Below, one piece after another: positions 18,735 to 27,458 of a stretch of 50,135 nt of DNA (within the stretch, counting starts at the first letter, position 1; every line of letters starts with the position of its first letter). The DNA is taken from assembly GCA_028278205.1 (NCBI GenBank), contig JANQES010000042.1, forward strand, positions 1-50,135, written 5' to 3'. The position numbers were made by a program, and so were the translations under genes. The DNA comes from Rhodothermales bacterium. Lineage in GTDB: Bacteria; Bacteroidota; Rhodothermia; Rhodothermales; Bin80. Below the pieces are notes generated by a model, which worked only from the letters and a program-made list of their open reading frames with translations, was not told the origin of the DNA and searched no databases.

Positions 18735-19571
18735 ATGCCAGAGTATCAAAATTCGTGGGACATGTCTGCGACCATGTTGAACAAGTTGTGGTTCGAAGCC
18801 TATTCCCGCATCGTCGCTCACATGTGGCGGCGTGGCGAAAGCCATAAGTTCACGACGTTCTTCCGAGACAGTGAGGCGTTTCGGAGAGCACAGTTTGAGC
18901 GGATGGGCGTCGAAATACATCCCCACTTTCGCATCTACATCGACGAGCAGGTAGGCGCCACAGACATCATCCTGGGCAACCTGGGCGTCATTTTGCCGCT
19001 GCCTACCAAACCCCGGATTAAACATATCTTTAATATGTACCAGATCCGTCCGCCGGGACGCCTTGGATGGCGCTTGCCTAACCTGCAACTGGATTTACAT
19101 ATCCACTCCATCAACCTGTTGAACAATACAGGCGGCGACGGCGCAGCGGCCACTGAGCAGCACGATCCCGACACGGATTTTTTCGCCAAGAAGGAAATCA
19201 ATGAGCAAACATTCCTCAAGAACAACGTCAACCCGCCCGAACGCAAGACGTGGACCTGGTACATGAGCGGTAATCAGTACCGCGACTTGCTGCTGGCTCT
19301 GCCGAAACTGATCGTATACGGGTGGGAAGACAATGATTTCTACGAAGACTTCTACGTGGGCGACCCCAAACGCGCGCTGCTGGATTCCGACGTGCAATTG
19401 CCGCCGGGCGTGGAAGTGGATGTGCATGATGACCGAACCATCAGCGAATGCTCGATCTCCAACGTCGGGTTTACCCTACCCTTTCCTCAGAGACCCTTCA
19501 AAAGGGAATTTTTTAACGCCTGGGCTCGGGGAGAAGCCGGCATTCCTACCTTCACCAACTCGAAGACCTGA
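18735..19571 (+). CDS. Large NHLP-type RiPP precursor-like protein 1
   Basis: 278 aa. The ATG at 18735 is 7 bases after GGAGGT, so the in-frame start at 18726 is rejected. The protein is two homologous halves. Half 1 (about 15-95: LNKLWFEAYSRIVAHMW ... ALF..MGVEI..FRIYID ... LPLPTKP) and half 2 (about 176-265: QYRDLLLALPKLIVYGWED, FY, DPKRALL, VQLPPGVEVDVHDD, ISNVGFTLPFPQRP) both show the nitrile-hydratase-alpha-like leader pattern LP..I...W.D..F......P..AL...V.LP.GV.V.V.D. A short tail ends AGIPTFTNSKT. It has no signal peptide. Adjacent to a YcaO cyclodehydratase and paralogous to the next gene, it is best read as a TOMM precursor whose Thr/Ser-rich tail may be modified (inference). Its length is several times that of usual NHLP precursors. 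Alternative: a non-modified scaffold or partner. Confidence 0.7.
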   Translation: MPEYQNSWDMSATMLNKLWFEAYSRIVAHMWRRGESHKFTTFFRDSEAFRRAQFERMGVEIHPHFRIYIDEQVGATDIILGNLGVILPLPTKPRIKHIFNMYQIRPPGRLGWRLPNLQLDLHIHSINLLNNTGGDGAAATEQHDPDTDFFAKKEINEQTFLKNNVNPPERKTWTWYMSGNQYRDLLLALPKLIVYGWEDNDFYEDFYVGDPKRALLDSDVQLPPGVEVDVHDDRTISECSISNVGFTLPFPQRPFKREFFNAWARGEAGIPTFTNSKT

Positions 19572-19648
19572 ACCGCCTCCCTGTGAAGCAATGCCAGCAC
19601 GCCCGGCGCGATGCTGCCTTGCTATCGGCATGGCCATGCACCTATGTT

Positions 19649-19687
19649 AGGTCGTATTGACATTCAGAATGAATGTCAATACGACCT
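19649..19687 (+). repeat. Perfect 17-bp hairpin between the two precursor-like genes
   Basis: AGGTCGTATTGACATTC (19649-19665) pairs exactly with GAATGTCAATACGACCT (19671-19687) over a 5-base loop. It sits 78 bases after the first precursor-like gene and 97 before the next. Without a following T-run it is not a standard terminator; a transcript-stabilising, processing or attenuating element would fit. Confidence 0.8.
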
Positions 19688-19783
19688 GGGATGTTTTACA
19701 TGCCGACAGTCTGTGCAGTGCCGCTCCGGGCGTTGTGTTGCCCCTCTCTTTTTCTCCAAACAACTCTATCAGGAGGTGCCGAG

Positions 19784-20671
19784 ATGGAACTGGGATCAAT
19801 CCCGAATGAAGAACCCAAAAAGCCCTGGACGCCAGAGTACATCATCTGGAAAATCTCTTCAACAGACTTGAACAGGTTGTGGTTTGATGCTTTTCCCCGC
19901 ATCATGGGGCGTATCTGGAAAGAGCAGTCTGAGCGACCCAAAGAAACGCCTTTTGGCGATGCTTTCACCTATGATGAATACTTTCGAAGAGAACAATTCA
20001 AGAAACTGGGCATCGACGTTCCTGAGAAGATGCGCATTTACTTCGATGCTGAGCCGGGGGAAATAGACATCATTATAGGCAGCGGGGGAATCATGTTGCC
20101 CAACCCGCCCATCCCGGACGAAGACCGCATTCTCAATCTCTATCAGATTCGCATGCCGGGTCAGGTGGGATGGCGCCTGCCGGGCCTCAAGGTGGATTTG
20201 TGCCTGTCAAGCCGCACTGTATTGGAATTACACGAACCCGACGCGGGAAGGTCTTACAAACCCGACCCGCTGCCGCCGAAGCTGAAAGTCCTCTCATCGG
20301 CGCAGTGGGCGCTCCAAAAGTCCGACGCTGTAGAGCCTGTGGATGTCTGGACCTGGCGGATGTTCGGCAATTTCTACCGCGATTTGCTGACCAACCTGCC
20401 CAAGATCATTGCCTACGCCTGGGAAAACGACCCTTTCTATGAGGCGCTCATCAGAGTAAACAACGAGCGCGCTGCCCTGCAAGAAGCGGATATCCACATT
20501 CCCAAAGAGGTAGAGATCTACATCGACAGGACCAGAGAAAACGATGATTGCTGGATCAGCAACCTCGGCGTCTTGCTTCCTTTCCCACCGAAGCCAAAAG
20601 AAGAGGAATTCTTTCAGGCCTGGATCGACGGTCAGGCCGGCATTCCCACCTTTACCAACTCGAAGACGTGA
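19784..20671 (+). CDS. Large NHLP-type RiPP precursor-like protein 2
   Basis: 295 aa; ATG at 19784 follows AGGAGGT (19771-19777). It is a full-length paralog of the preceding gene: half 1 (about 28-115: LNRLWFDAFPRIMGRIW, REQFKKLGIDVPEKMRIYFD, IIIGSGGIMLPNPP), the linking RMPGQVGWRLPGLKVDL, and half 2 (about 192-285: FYRDLLTNLPKIIAYAWEN, FYEAL, ADIHIPKEVEIYID, CWISNLGVLLPFPPKP), ending GQAGIPTFTNSKT. The last ten residues are identical to those of protein 1. The TGA stop overlaps the GTG start of the cyclodehydratase by four bases, which ties expression of substrate and enzyme. Function as modified precursor is inferred from this context and from the leader-like fold. Confidence 0.72.
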   Translation: MELGSIPNEEPKKPWTPEYIIWKISSTDLNRLWFDAFPRIMGRIWKEQSERPKETPFGDAFTYDEYFRREQFKKLGIDVPEKMRIYFDAEPGEIDIIIGSGGIMLPNPPIPDEDRILNLYQIRMPGQVGWRLPGLKVDLCLSSRTVLELHEPDAGRSYKPDPLPPKLKVLSSAQWALQKSDAVEPVDVWTWRMFGNFYRDLLTNLPKIIAYAWENDPFYEALIRVNNERAALQEADIHIPKEVEIYIDRTRENDDCWISNLGVLLPFPPKPKEEEFFQAWIDGQAGIPTFTNSKT

Positions 20672-22983
20672 GCCCTCCCCCATCTGACCTGCGCGCCGGG
20701 ACGTTGTCTCTGCCCTTCGATAAGCCCGCGTTCAAGGCATCGTACCACGTCGAAGTGGTGGAGGGCGAGGGTGTTTTTTTGCTGACCGAGCACGACGGCC
20801 TCGTGCTCGATCAGGCGGTCTACGAACGCCTGGCGCCCTGGCTCGACGGCCAGCATACGGTCGATGAGATGTTGTTTGGGATGCAAACGGACGCCGGTTT
20901 TCTGCCGCAGGCAGACCTCGCTGAGGTGTACCTGGCTGTGCGGCAGTTAGCCGCTGCCGGCTTCCTCGCCGACCACGACGAGACGCCGCCCCGGGCCGAG
21001 GCGGCGTTCTGGCATCACGCCGGCCTCGACACCCGGCAGGTGGCCGGGCGCCTGGCCGAAACCGGGGTGGCCGTGACGGCCTTCGGCGACGTGCCCAGAG
21101 CCGCCTTCGAAGCCCTGCTCGAAACGGTGTACCTCCGGCTCGACGCCGACGGCGGCGCCGGCGTGGTCCTGGCCGATGACTACCTGCACCCCGGCCTGGA
21201 TGCCTATAACCGGGAGGCGCTCCGGCGCGGGCAGCCCTACCTGCTCGTCAAGCCGGTGGGCACGACGCTGTGGATCGGGCCGCTTATCCGTCCGGGCAAG
21301 ACCGGCTGTTGGGCGTGCCTGGCGCAACGCCTGCGAGGCAACCGGCCTGTGCAAACATACCTCCGGCAACGCAACGGCAGCACTGCGCGCCGGCATGCCG
21401 CGCGGGCCGGCCTTGCCACCACCGTGCAAACCGCCTTGAACATGGCCGCCACCGAGGTGGCCCGGTGGGTGGCAGCGGGCACGCACCCGCACCTCGAAGG
21501 AACCTTGCTTTCTTTTGATACGACGACCCTGACCACGCGCAAGCACGTGCTCACCCGGCGTCCTCAATGCCCGCAATGCGGCGACCCGGCGCATCAGCAA
21601 GGCCGAGACGCCGTGCCTGTCATCCTGAAATCTCAAAAAACCATCTTCATCGGCGGCGGGGGCTATCGCGCCGTGCCGCCCGAAGCGACGCTGGCGCGTT
21701 ACCAACACCACATCAGCCCCATTACCGGCATCGTCCACGCGCTGCGCCGCGCCCCCGGCTCGCTCGACGGCCAGGCATATTGCTATCTGGCGCGGTATGC
21801 GCTGCCCTCGCCGTGCAACGACGCCGAGACCCTGCGCGAGCATCTGCGGCCCCAGAGCGCCGGCAAGGGTATGACGGATCGTGAAGCCCGCACCAGCGGC
21901 CTCTGCGAAGCCATCGAACGCTATTCGGGCACGTTTCAGGGCGACGAAGTCCGGCGCACAGCCCGATACACTGCGCTGGGCGAGGCGGCCATCCATCCCA
22001 ACGCCTGCCTGCTTTTCAGCGAAGACCAGTACCGCAACCGGGCAACCTGGAACGCCACCTGCGCGAACGCCTTCCAACGCGTCCCGCCGCCATTCGATGA
22101 AACCGCCGAGGTCGAGTGGACGCCCGTGTGGTCGTTGACGCAGCAGGCGTTTAAGTATGTGCCGACGGCCTACTGCTACTACAACTATCCGACCGCGAGC
22201 AACCCTTTTTGCCGGGCGGATTCGAACGGCAACGCCGCAGGCAACACGCTGGAAGAAGCCATCCTCCAGGGCTTTTTAGAGTTGGTCGAACGCGACGGGG
22301 TGGCGTTGTGGTGGTACAACCGCGCCCGGCGGCCCGGCGTAGATCTGGCCTCTTTCGCGGATCCCTACTTCCAACGCGTCGAGGCCTTCTATCACGCGAT
22401 CCACCGTGACGTGTGGGTGCTCGACCTGACGACGGACCTCGGCATCCCCACGTTCGTGGCCGTCTCGCGACGCACCGACGGCCCTGCCGAAGACATCCTC
22501 TTCGGCTTCGGCGCGCATTTCGATCCCCGCATCGGCATCACGCGGGCGCTGACGGAACTCAACCAGCTCCTGCCTGCCGTCGGGCAGACCGACGAACAGG
22601 GACAGACGCGCTACCTCTTCACCGATCCGTTCGCCCTCGGCTGGCTGAAGCAGGCTACGATAGCCGAGCATCCCTACCTGACACCGGACGCGCGCGCGCC
22701 GCTACGCCAGGCCGAGGCCTACCCGCCCCATCAACGCGCCGACTTACGAGACGACGCGCGCGCCTGCATAACCCTTGCCGAAAACCACGGCCTCGAAACA
22801 CTCGTTCTGGATCAGACACGCCCCGACGTCGGCCTCAACGTGGTCAAGGTGATCGTGCCCGGCCTGCGTCATTTCTGGAAACGATGGGCCCCCGGACGCC
22901 TTTATGAGGTGCCGGCGGCGCTCGGATGGCTGCCGCAGCCCTGCCCGGAAGAGGCGCTCAACCCGATTCCGATGTTCTTATAA
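20668..22983 (+). CDS. Fused TOMM cyclodehydratase: leader-binding/E1-like domain plus YcaO
   Basis: 771 aa from the GTG at 20668, which overlaps the preceding stop (GTGA); an in-frame ATG at 20548 lies inside the precursor gene and is rejected. Residues about 1-95 look like a winged-helix peptide-recognition element. Residues 100-380 are E1-like, with a zinc tetrad C214-C217 (GCWACL) and C301-C304 (CPQCGDP). Residues 390-771 are YcaO: SAGKGMTDREA from 397, CEAIERYSG from 413, GNAAGNTLEEAI...ELVERDG from about 523, and a C-terminal NPIPMFL. Such enzymes use ATP to cyclise Cys, Ser or Thr of a RiPP precursor into azolines. The proline-rich tail is shorter than the usual PxPxP. No flavin dehydrogenase lies beside it, so products might stay azolines. 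Confidence 0.93.
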   Translation: MSPPPSDLRAGTLSLPFDKPAFKASYHVEVVEGEGVFLLTEHDGLVLDQAVYERLAPWLDGQHTVDEMLFGMQTDAGFLPQADLAEVYLAVRQLAAAGFLADHDETPPRAEAAFWHHAGLDTRQVAGRLAETGVAVTAFGDVPRAAFEALLETVYLRLDADGGAGVVLADDYLHPGLDAYNREALRRGQPYLLVKPVGTTLWIGPLIRPGKTGCWACLAQRLRGNRPVQTYLRQRNGSTARRHAARAGLATTVQTALNMAATEVARWVAAGTHPHLEGTLLSFDTTTLTTRKHVLTRRPQCPQCGDPAHQQGRDAVPVILKSQKTIFIGGGGYRAVPPEATLARYQHHISPITGIVHALRRAPGSLDGQAYCYLARYALPSPCNDAETLREHLRPQSAGKGMTDREARTSGLCEAIERYSGTFQGDEVRRTARYTALGEAAIHPNACLLFSEDQYRNRATWNATCANAFQRVPPPFDETAEVEWTPVWSLTQQAFKYVPTAYCYYNYPTASNPFCRADSNGNAAGNTLEEAILQGFLELVERDGVALWWYNRARRPGVDLASFADPYFQRVEAFYHAIHRDVWVLDLTTDLGIPTFVAVSRRTDGPAEDILFGFGAHFDPRIGITRALTELNQLLPAVGQTDEQGQTRYLFTDPFALGWLKQATIAEHPYLTPDARAPLRQAEAYPPHQRADLRDDARACITLAENHGLETLVLDQTRPDVGLNVVKVIVPGLRHFWKRWAPGRLYEVPAALGWLPQPCPEEALNPIPMFL

Positions 22984-23081
22984 CCCGGTGTCGTCTTCCC
23001 TTTTAGGCGATAATCCTGTTTATTGCTTGAAAGGTGTACTTTTTATGAGTTCTCTTTCGCACCGGCGTACGGTTTATCGTC

Positions 23082-26000
23082 ATGACATCCGCAGCGGCTC
23101 TCAGGCTCGGGCTCACGGTGCTTCTGGCGCTGGGCCTGAGCCGGCCCGGCACGGTCCGCGCCCAACGATCCGGCTTTCCTCTGGAGCAAAACGTCGTCGA
23201 ATTTGAGCGTTTTTCGACGGAAGAAGGGCTTTCCGATTACAGCATCAACTGTATCGTGCAGGATCGCACAGGCTTTATGTGGTTCGGCGCCCAGAACGGC
23301 CTGAACCGCTACGACGGACTTCGCTTTACGCCGTTCAAGCATTCGGGATCGGATACCACCTCTATAGCCGACAACTGGATCTCGGCGCTGCACGAGGACG
23401 CCCGCGGCAGGCTCTGGGTAGGCACCCGGCGCGGCGGCCTCAACCGATACGATCCGGACACCGAACACTTCGTCCGCTACCCCTACGACGTCCCGTTGCC
23501 TGAACGGGAGGATCCGGGCTGGATCCTGGCTATGGCCACCGTGCCGGCAACCCCCGACACGCTCTGGATCGGCACGCAGGCGGGCCTGCTCCGGCTCGAC
23601 GTCGCCGCGCAACGCTTCGCCCGGATCGTAGACACGCGCCTTCCGGGCGACGGGCCGGGCATGGTCTACGCGCTCCTGGTCGATGCCCGCGAGCCGGGCC
23701 GGCTCTGGGTAGGCACCGAGAACGGGCTGGCCCGCTTCAACACGGCCACCGAAACGTTCACCTGGCACCGGCCCGATCCGGACGATCCCGACAGCCTCAG
23801 CGCCGGCTGGGTGCTGGCTCTTCATCAGGACACCACGGGCGCGCTCTGGATCGGCACCAACGGCGGCGGGCTCAACCGGTTCGACCCGGCCACAGGCCGC
23901 TTCACAGCCTACCGGCACGATTCCACCGACCCGGCCAGCCTCGCCTCCGACGTCGTCTCGGCCATCGAAGAAGACCGGCAAGGCAGGCTCTGGATCGGCA
24001 CGGGCGCTGAGGTTATCAGCAGCGATCCTAACCCCAGAGGCATCGATATTTTTGACCGGAAGGCGGGGCGTTTTTTCCATTATCGCACCGATCTTAGCAA
24101 TCCCTATAGCCTCAGCGACGATGATGTCAATGCGGTCTATGAAGACGACGCAGGCGTGGTCTGGGTGGCAACCTGGGGCGGGCTCAACAAATTTGCGCCG
24201 GCCCGGCAAAAATTCACCCGTTACCTGTACGATCCGTTTGCCACGAACGGCCTCACCAGCAAGCGGGTCGTGGCGCTCTGGGCTTCCCGCGTCGATACGA
24301 GCCTGCTCTGGCTGGGCACGTTCGGCGGCGGCCTCTATAAGCTCGACCGCGATACGGGGCGCTTCACCCGTTATCAACAGGAAGACACCAGGGCCGGCAG
24401 CCTCAGCTCCAACGACATCTTTTCTCTGTATGAAGCGCCCGACGGCAGGCTCTGGATCGCTACGCTGGGCGGCGGGCTCGACCGCTTCGACCCGCGCACC
24501 AACACCTTCTCTCACTTCAGGCACAACCTGAACGACACCACGAGCCTGGGATCGGACCGGGTGCATACCGTCTACAAAGCCCCGTCTGAGCCGGACGCCC
24601 TCTGGATTGCCACCGACGGCGCCGGCCTCAACCGCCTCGACCTGCGCACCGGCACCTTCACCCACTTCAGGCACGTCTCGGGCGATACCACGAGCCTGAG
24701 CGACGATCAGGTCTGGCCGCTCTTCGAAGACGCGCAGGGCAACCTCTGGGTGGGCACCGTGGCCGGGGGGCTCAACAAGCTGGATCGAAAAACCAATACC
24801 TTTACCCGCTACCGGCACAACCCGAAGGATACCACCAGCCTGAGCCACGACTTCGTCACGACCATCGCCGAAGGCCCGGACGGGATACTCTGGGTGGGCA
24901 CCTTCGGCGGCGGCCTCAACCGGTTCGACCCGACGACGGAGACCTTCACGGCCTACAACGAAGAAGACGACTTGCCCTTCGACAACGTCAACGCCATCGT
25001 CATCGACGACAGCGGCGTGCTCTGGGTGAGCACCAACAACGGCCTGGCGCGCTTCGCCCCCCGAAGCGAAGCCTTTCGCCTTTTCGACACGAAAGACGGG
25101 CTTCAGGGCAATACGTTTCAGATAGGCGCCGGCCATCGAAGCCCACGCGGCGAATTGTTTTTCGGGGGCGAGAATGGGTTTAACATTTTCTATCCGGAGC
25201 GCGTCCAAAACAATCCACACCGGCCTCAAACCGTCATTACAGCGTTTCGGGTCAACGATCAACGCTTCGATCTGGGCGCCTCCGGCGAACAAACCATCGT
25301 CCTGAACTACGATCAGAACTCCCTCTCGTTCGAGTTTGCCGCGCTCGACTTTACGGCGCCGGCTAAAAACCGGTATCGATACCGGCTTGAGGATCATGAG
25401 ACCGCGTGGTTCGCCGCTGCCAACAATACGTTTGCGCGCTATCCCCGGCTGCGGCATGAGACGTATACCTTCCGCGTACAGGGCGCCAACAACGACGGCG
25501 TCTGGGGCACCGAGACGGCGATGCACATCCGCATCAACCCGCCGTGGTGGCAGACGTGGTGGTTCTACACCCTCATCACGCTGGCCCTGCTCGGCCTCGC
25601 GACGGCGGCCTACCGCTACCGCGTGGCGAGGCTCCTGGAGATGGAACACATGCGCATCCGCATCGCCAGCGACCTCCACGACGACCTCGGCGGCAAGCTC
25701 AGCGGCATCGCGCTGATGACCGACATGGTGCAACGCCGCGCGGCCTTTGACGAGACGGCCCGCCGCCGCCTGGCCCAGGTCAGCGAGACAGCCCGTCATA
25801 TGGTCGATGAACTCCGCGACATCGTCTGGTTTATCACGCCGGACTATGACAAACTCGACGACACGCTCACGAAAATGCAAAACGTCACCGAGATGCTTCT
25901 CGGCGAGATCCATTACACGTTCTACCATCCTGAAAATGTTAAAGGAGACGGGCTGGATATGGAGTTCCGGCGGCATTTCTTGCTCAGCTATAAAGAGATC

Positions 26001-26240
26001 TTGCACAACGTCGTCCGGCACGCCCACGCCGCCAACGTCGAAATCCGGCTGGGTCTGGAACGAGGCCGCCTGATCCTTACCGTCGCCGACGACGGCGTGG
26101 GCTTCGACCCGGAGACCGTCTCGGACGGCAACGGGCTCAAGAATGTGCGCCTTCGCGCGGCAGAGATGAACGGCACCGTCGAGATCGACAGCCGCCCCGG
26201 CGCCGGAACAACCGTCAAACTCACGGCCAAAACCACGTAA
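23082..26240 (+). CDS. Two-component sensor histidine kinase with Reg_prop propeller and Y_Y_Y domain
   Basis: 1052 aa. Signal peptide 1-28 (GLTVLLALG...VRA|Q). Residues about 40-690 are two seven-bladed propellers of Reg_prop repeats (DR.GFMWFGAQNGLNRYDG, G.LWVGT.GGGLNRFD....F..YRHD). A Y_Y_Y domain (about 720-810), one membrane segment (WWFYTLITLALLGLATAAY) and a HisKA_3 domain with phosphoacceptor H866 (SDLHDDLGG) follow; a HATPase domain ends the protein (DDGVGFDPE...GNGLKNVRLRA). The family senses extracellular ligands, often glycans, and autophosphorylates. The response regulator gene 250 bases downstream is the likely partner. It is only 98 bases after the RiPP enzyme, so a link to that locus is possible but unproven. 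Confidence 0.93.
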   Translation: MTSAAALRLGLTVLLALGLSRPGTVRAQRSGFPLEQNVVEFERFSTEEGLSDYSINCIVQDRTGFMWFGAQNGLNRYDGLRFTPFKHSGSDTTSIADNWISALHEDARGRLWVGTRRGGLNRYDPDTEHFVRYPYDVPLPEREDPGWILAMATVPATPDTLWIGTQAGLLRLDVAAQRFARIVDTRLPGDGPGMVYALLVDAREPGRLWVGTENGLARFNTATETFTWHRPDPDDPDSLSAGWVLALHQDTTGALWIGTNGGGLNRFDPATGRFTAYRHDSTDPASLASDVVSAIEEDRQGRLWIGTGAEVISSDPNPRGIDIFDRKAGRFFHYRTDLSNPYSLSDDDVNAVYEDDAGVVWVATWGGLNKFAPARQKFTRYLYDPFATNGLTSKRVVALWASRVDTSLLWLGTFGGGLYKLDRDTGRFTRYQQEDTRAGSLSSNDIFSLYEAPDGRLWIATLGGGLDRFDPRTNTFSHFRHNLNDTTSLGSDRVHTVYKAPSEPDALWIATDGAGLNRLDLRTGTFTHFRHVSGDTTSLSDDQVWPLFEDAQGNLWVGTVAGGLNKLDRKTNTFTRYRHNPKDTTSLSHDFVTTIAEGPDGILWVGTFGGGLNRFDPTTETFTAYNEEDDLPFDNVNAIVIDDSGVLWVSTNNGLARFAPRSEAFRLFDTKDGLQGNTFQIGAGHRSPRGELFFGGENGFNIFYPERVQNNPHRPQTVITAFRVNDQRFDLGASGEQTIVLNYDQNSLSFEFAALDFTAPAKNRYRYRLEDHETAWFAAANNTFARYPRLRHETYTFRVQGANNDGVWGTETAMHIRINPPWWQTWWFYTLITLALLGLATAAYRYRVARLLEMEHMRIRIASDLHDDLGGKLSGIALMTDMVQRRAAFDETARRRLAQVSETARHMVDELRDIVWFITPDYDKLDDTLTKMQNVTEMLLGEIHYTFYHPENVKGDGLDMEFRRHFLLSYKEILHNVVRHAHAANVEIRLGLERGRLILTVADDGVGFDPETVSDGNGLKNVRLRAAEMNGTVEIDSRPGAGTTVKLTAKTT

Positions 26241-26489
26241 TTACGTGACGCAAAAGTGGGGCGTTGCTGTTTATCTTGTCAAGAGCGATCAAGGGAATCA
26301 TCAGGGATTGAACGGATTGCTTACTGCGTACTTCGTAATGTTGCTTTATCGTTGCAGAGTCCTCTTGCGCACGCGGCTCCTGTCTGCTCTTTTTTAATTT
26401 CAGAAACTGTTTGGTAAGTATTCCTCGTGCTCGCCTGCCGGCCTACTTACCAAACAGGTTCTCACCACTTCACATCGATCTGCCTACGC
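26241..26489. other. Spacer between sensor kinase and response regulator
   Basis: The kinase stop lies in a palindrome CACGTAATTACGTG (26234-26247). TACTGCGTACTTCGTA at 26322-26337 is a lone copy of the word that forms hairpins at 13751-13856 and 27198-27248. A 14-bp inverted repeat occupies 26407-26457. Confidence 0.55.
26407..26457. promoter_or_regulatory. 14-bp perfect inverted repeat upstream of the response regulator
   Basis: CTGTTTGGTAAGTA (26407-26420) is the exact reverse complement of TACTTACCAAACAG (26444-26457), 23 bases apart and 33 bases before the chosen ATG. It could be a terminator or leader hairpin, or a binding site for the regulator itself; the sequence does not decide. 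Confidence 0.5.
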
Positions 26490-27146
26490 ATGCATTCTAC
26501 CGAAATAATCGTCTGGATCGTCGAAGACGATGATCTCTACCGCGCTACCGTCGCCGATCTGATTAATGAAACCGACGCGATGCGATGCCCCCACACGTTT
26601 ACCACGTGCGAAGCGGCTATCGCCACGCTCCATAAAGGCGAAGCGCAGGACCTGCCGGACGTCATCCTGATGGACATCGGGCTGCCCGGCGGCATGAGCG
26701 GCGTCGACGGCGCCGGGGTGATCAAAGCGCTCATCCCGACCTCCCAGATCATCATGGTCACTGTCCGCGACGCCGACGAGGTGGTCTTCGAGGCGTTGCG
26801 GGCCGGCGCGTCGGGCTATTTGCTCAAGAATGCCCCGCTCAACCGGGTTCTGGCAGCCATCGAAGAGACGTACCGCGGCGGCGTGCCCATGACGGCTTCT
26901 ATCGCGCGCAAGGTGCTCCACCTGTTCCGCGATCAATCTACGCCGGGTGTCGATTACGGCTTAACCAGCCGCGAGATGGAGATCCTGGAACTGCTCGTCG
27001 ACGGCCTGAAGCAAAAGCAGATTGCCGGTAAACTCTTTCTGAGCCGCCACACGGTCGATTCGCACATCCGTAATATCTACGCAAAGCTGCACGTGCATTC
27101 GCGCGCGCGCGCCGTAGCCAAGGCCGTCCGCGAGGGGTTGATCTGA
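26490..27146 (+). CDS. LuxR/NarL-family response regulator
   Basis: 218 aa from the ATG at 26490 (MHSTEIIVWIVEDDDLY); the in-frame start at 26427 lies within the inverted repeat and is rejected. Receiver domain with acidic residues E12-D14, phosphoacceptor D62 (LMDIGLPGG), and LLKN Lys near 114; C-terminal LuxR helix-turn-helix (LTSREMEILELLVDGLKQKQIAGKLFLSRHTV) at about 155-215. The order kinase-regulator and the HisKA_3 kinase type, which normally pairs with LuxR regulators, make it the partner of the upstream sensor. Targets unknown. Confidence 0.93.
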   Translation: MHSTEIIVWIVEDDDLYRATVADLINETDAMRCPHTFTTCEAAIATLHKGEAQDLPDVILMDIGLPGGMSGVDGAGVIKALIPTSQIIMVTVRDADEVVFEALRAGASGYLLKNAPLNRVLAAIEETYRGGVPMTASIARKVLHLFRDQSTPGVDYGLTSREMEILELLVDGLKQKQIAGKLFLSRHTVDSHIRNIYAKLHVHSRARAVAKAVREGLI

Positions 27147-27197
27147 TGTCGGGATGCAGGATTCGGTAGCAGGCTTTCGTGTTGCCGGGATCATACT

Positions 27198-27248
27198 GCG
27201 TACTTCGTATTGCGTATTGAAAGCACCCTTACGCAATACGAAGTACGC
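27198..27248. repeat. Perfect 19-bp word-repeat hairpin
   Basis: GCGTACTTCGTATTGCGTA (27198-27216) is exactly complementary to 27230-27248. The loop carries AAGCACCCTTACGC, a module shared (inverted) with the elements at 13751-13856 and 36016-36091. TGCCGGG / CCCGGCA flank it as an outer clamp (27184-27190 and 27270-27276). It lies 50 bases past the response-regulator stop. Confidence 0.8.
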
Positions 27249-27414
27249 CATACAAAGATGCCCGGCACTTCGAAAGCGCCGGGCACCTCTGGCAACCCAC
27301 ACCCCACACCAATCCTGGCAGGATGTCTCATCGTTTCATCGCTTATCTTATACGTATTCAGACATCCCGAACATACATCTTCGTCCCCACACCCTGGAGA
27401 CACCCGATCAGTCA

Positions 27415-27458
27415 CTCCCGGCAGTTTTCAATTTTAATCGTAAGTATACTGCCGGGAG
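27415..27458. repeat. 11-bp perfect inverted repeat
   Basis: CTCCCGGCAGT (27415-27425) and ACTGCCGGGAG (27448-27458), with a 22-base AT-rich loop. Located 180 bases before the first LVIVD gene; a protein-binding or transcript element, not a terminator with T-run. Confidence 0.6.

Noticed and set aside
20548..20667. Longer N-terminus for the cyclodehydratase
   Set aside because: This stretch lies within the preceding gene in another frame; the GTG overlapping its stop gives the normal domain start.
23043..26027. 994-codon open frame on the minus strand, antisense to the sensor kinase gene
   Set aside because: Its product has no domain or signal and reflects the GC-rich third positions of the true gene; the plus-strand protein has complete recognisable domains.
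26427..26489. Longer N-terminus for the LuxR-type regulator
   Set aside because: It would be translated from the inverted repeat and adds residues not seen in the family; MHSTEIIVWIVEDD is the natural start.
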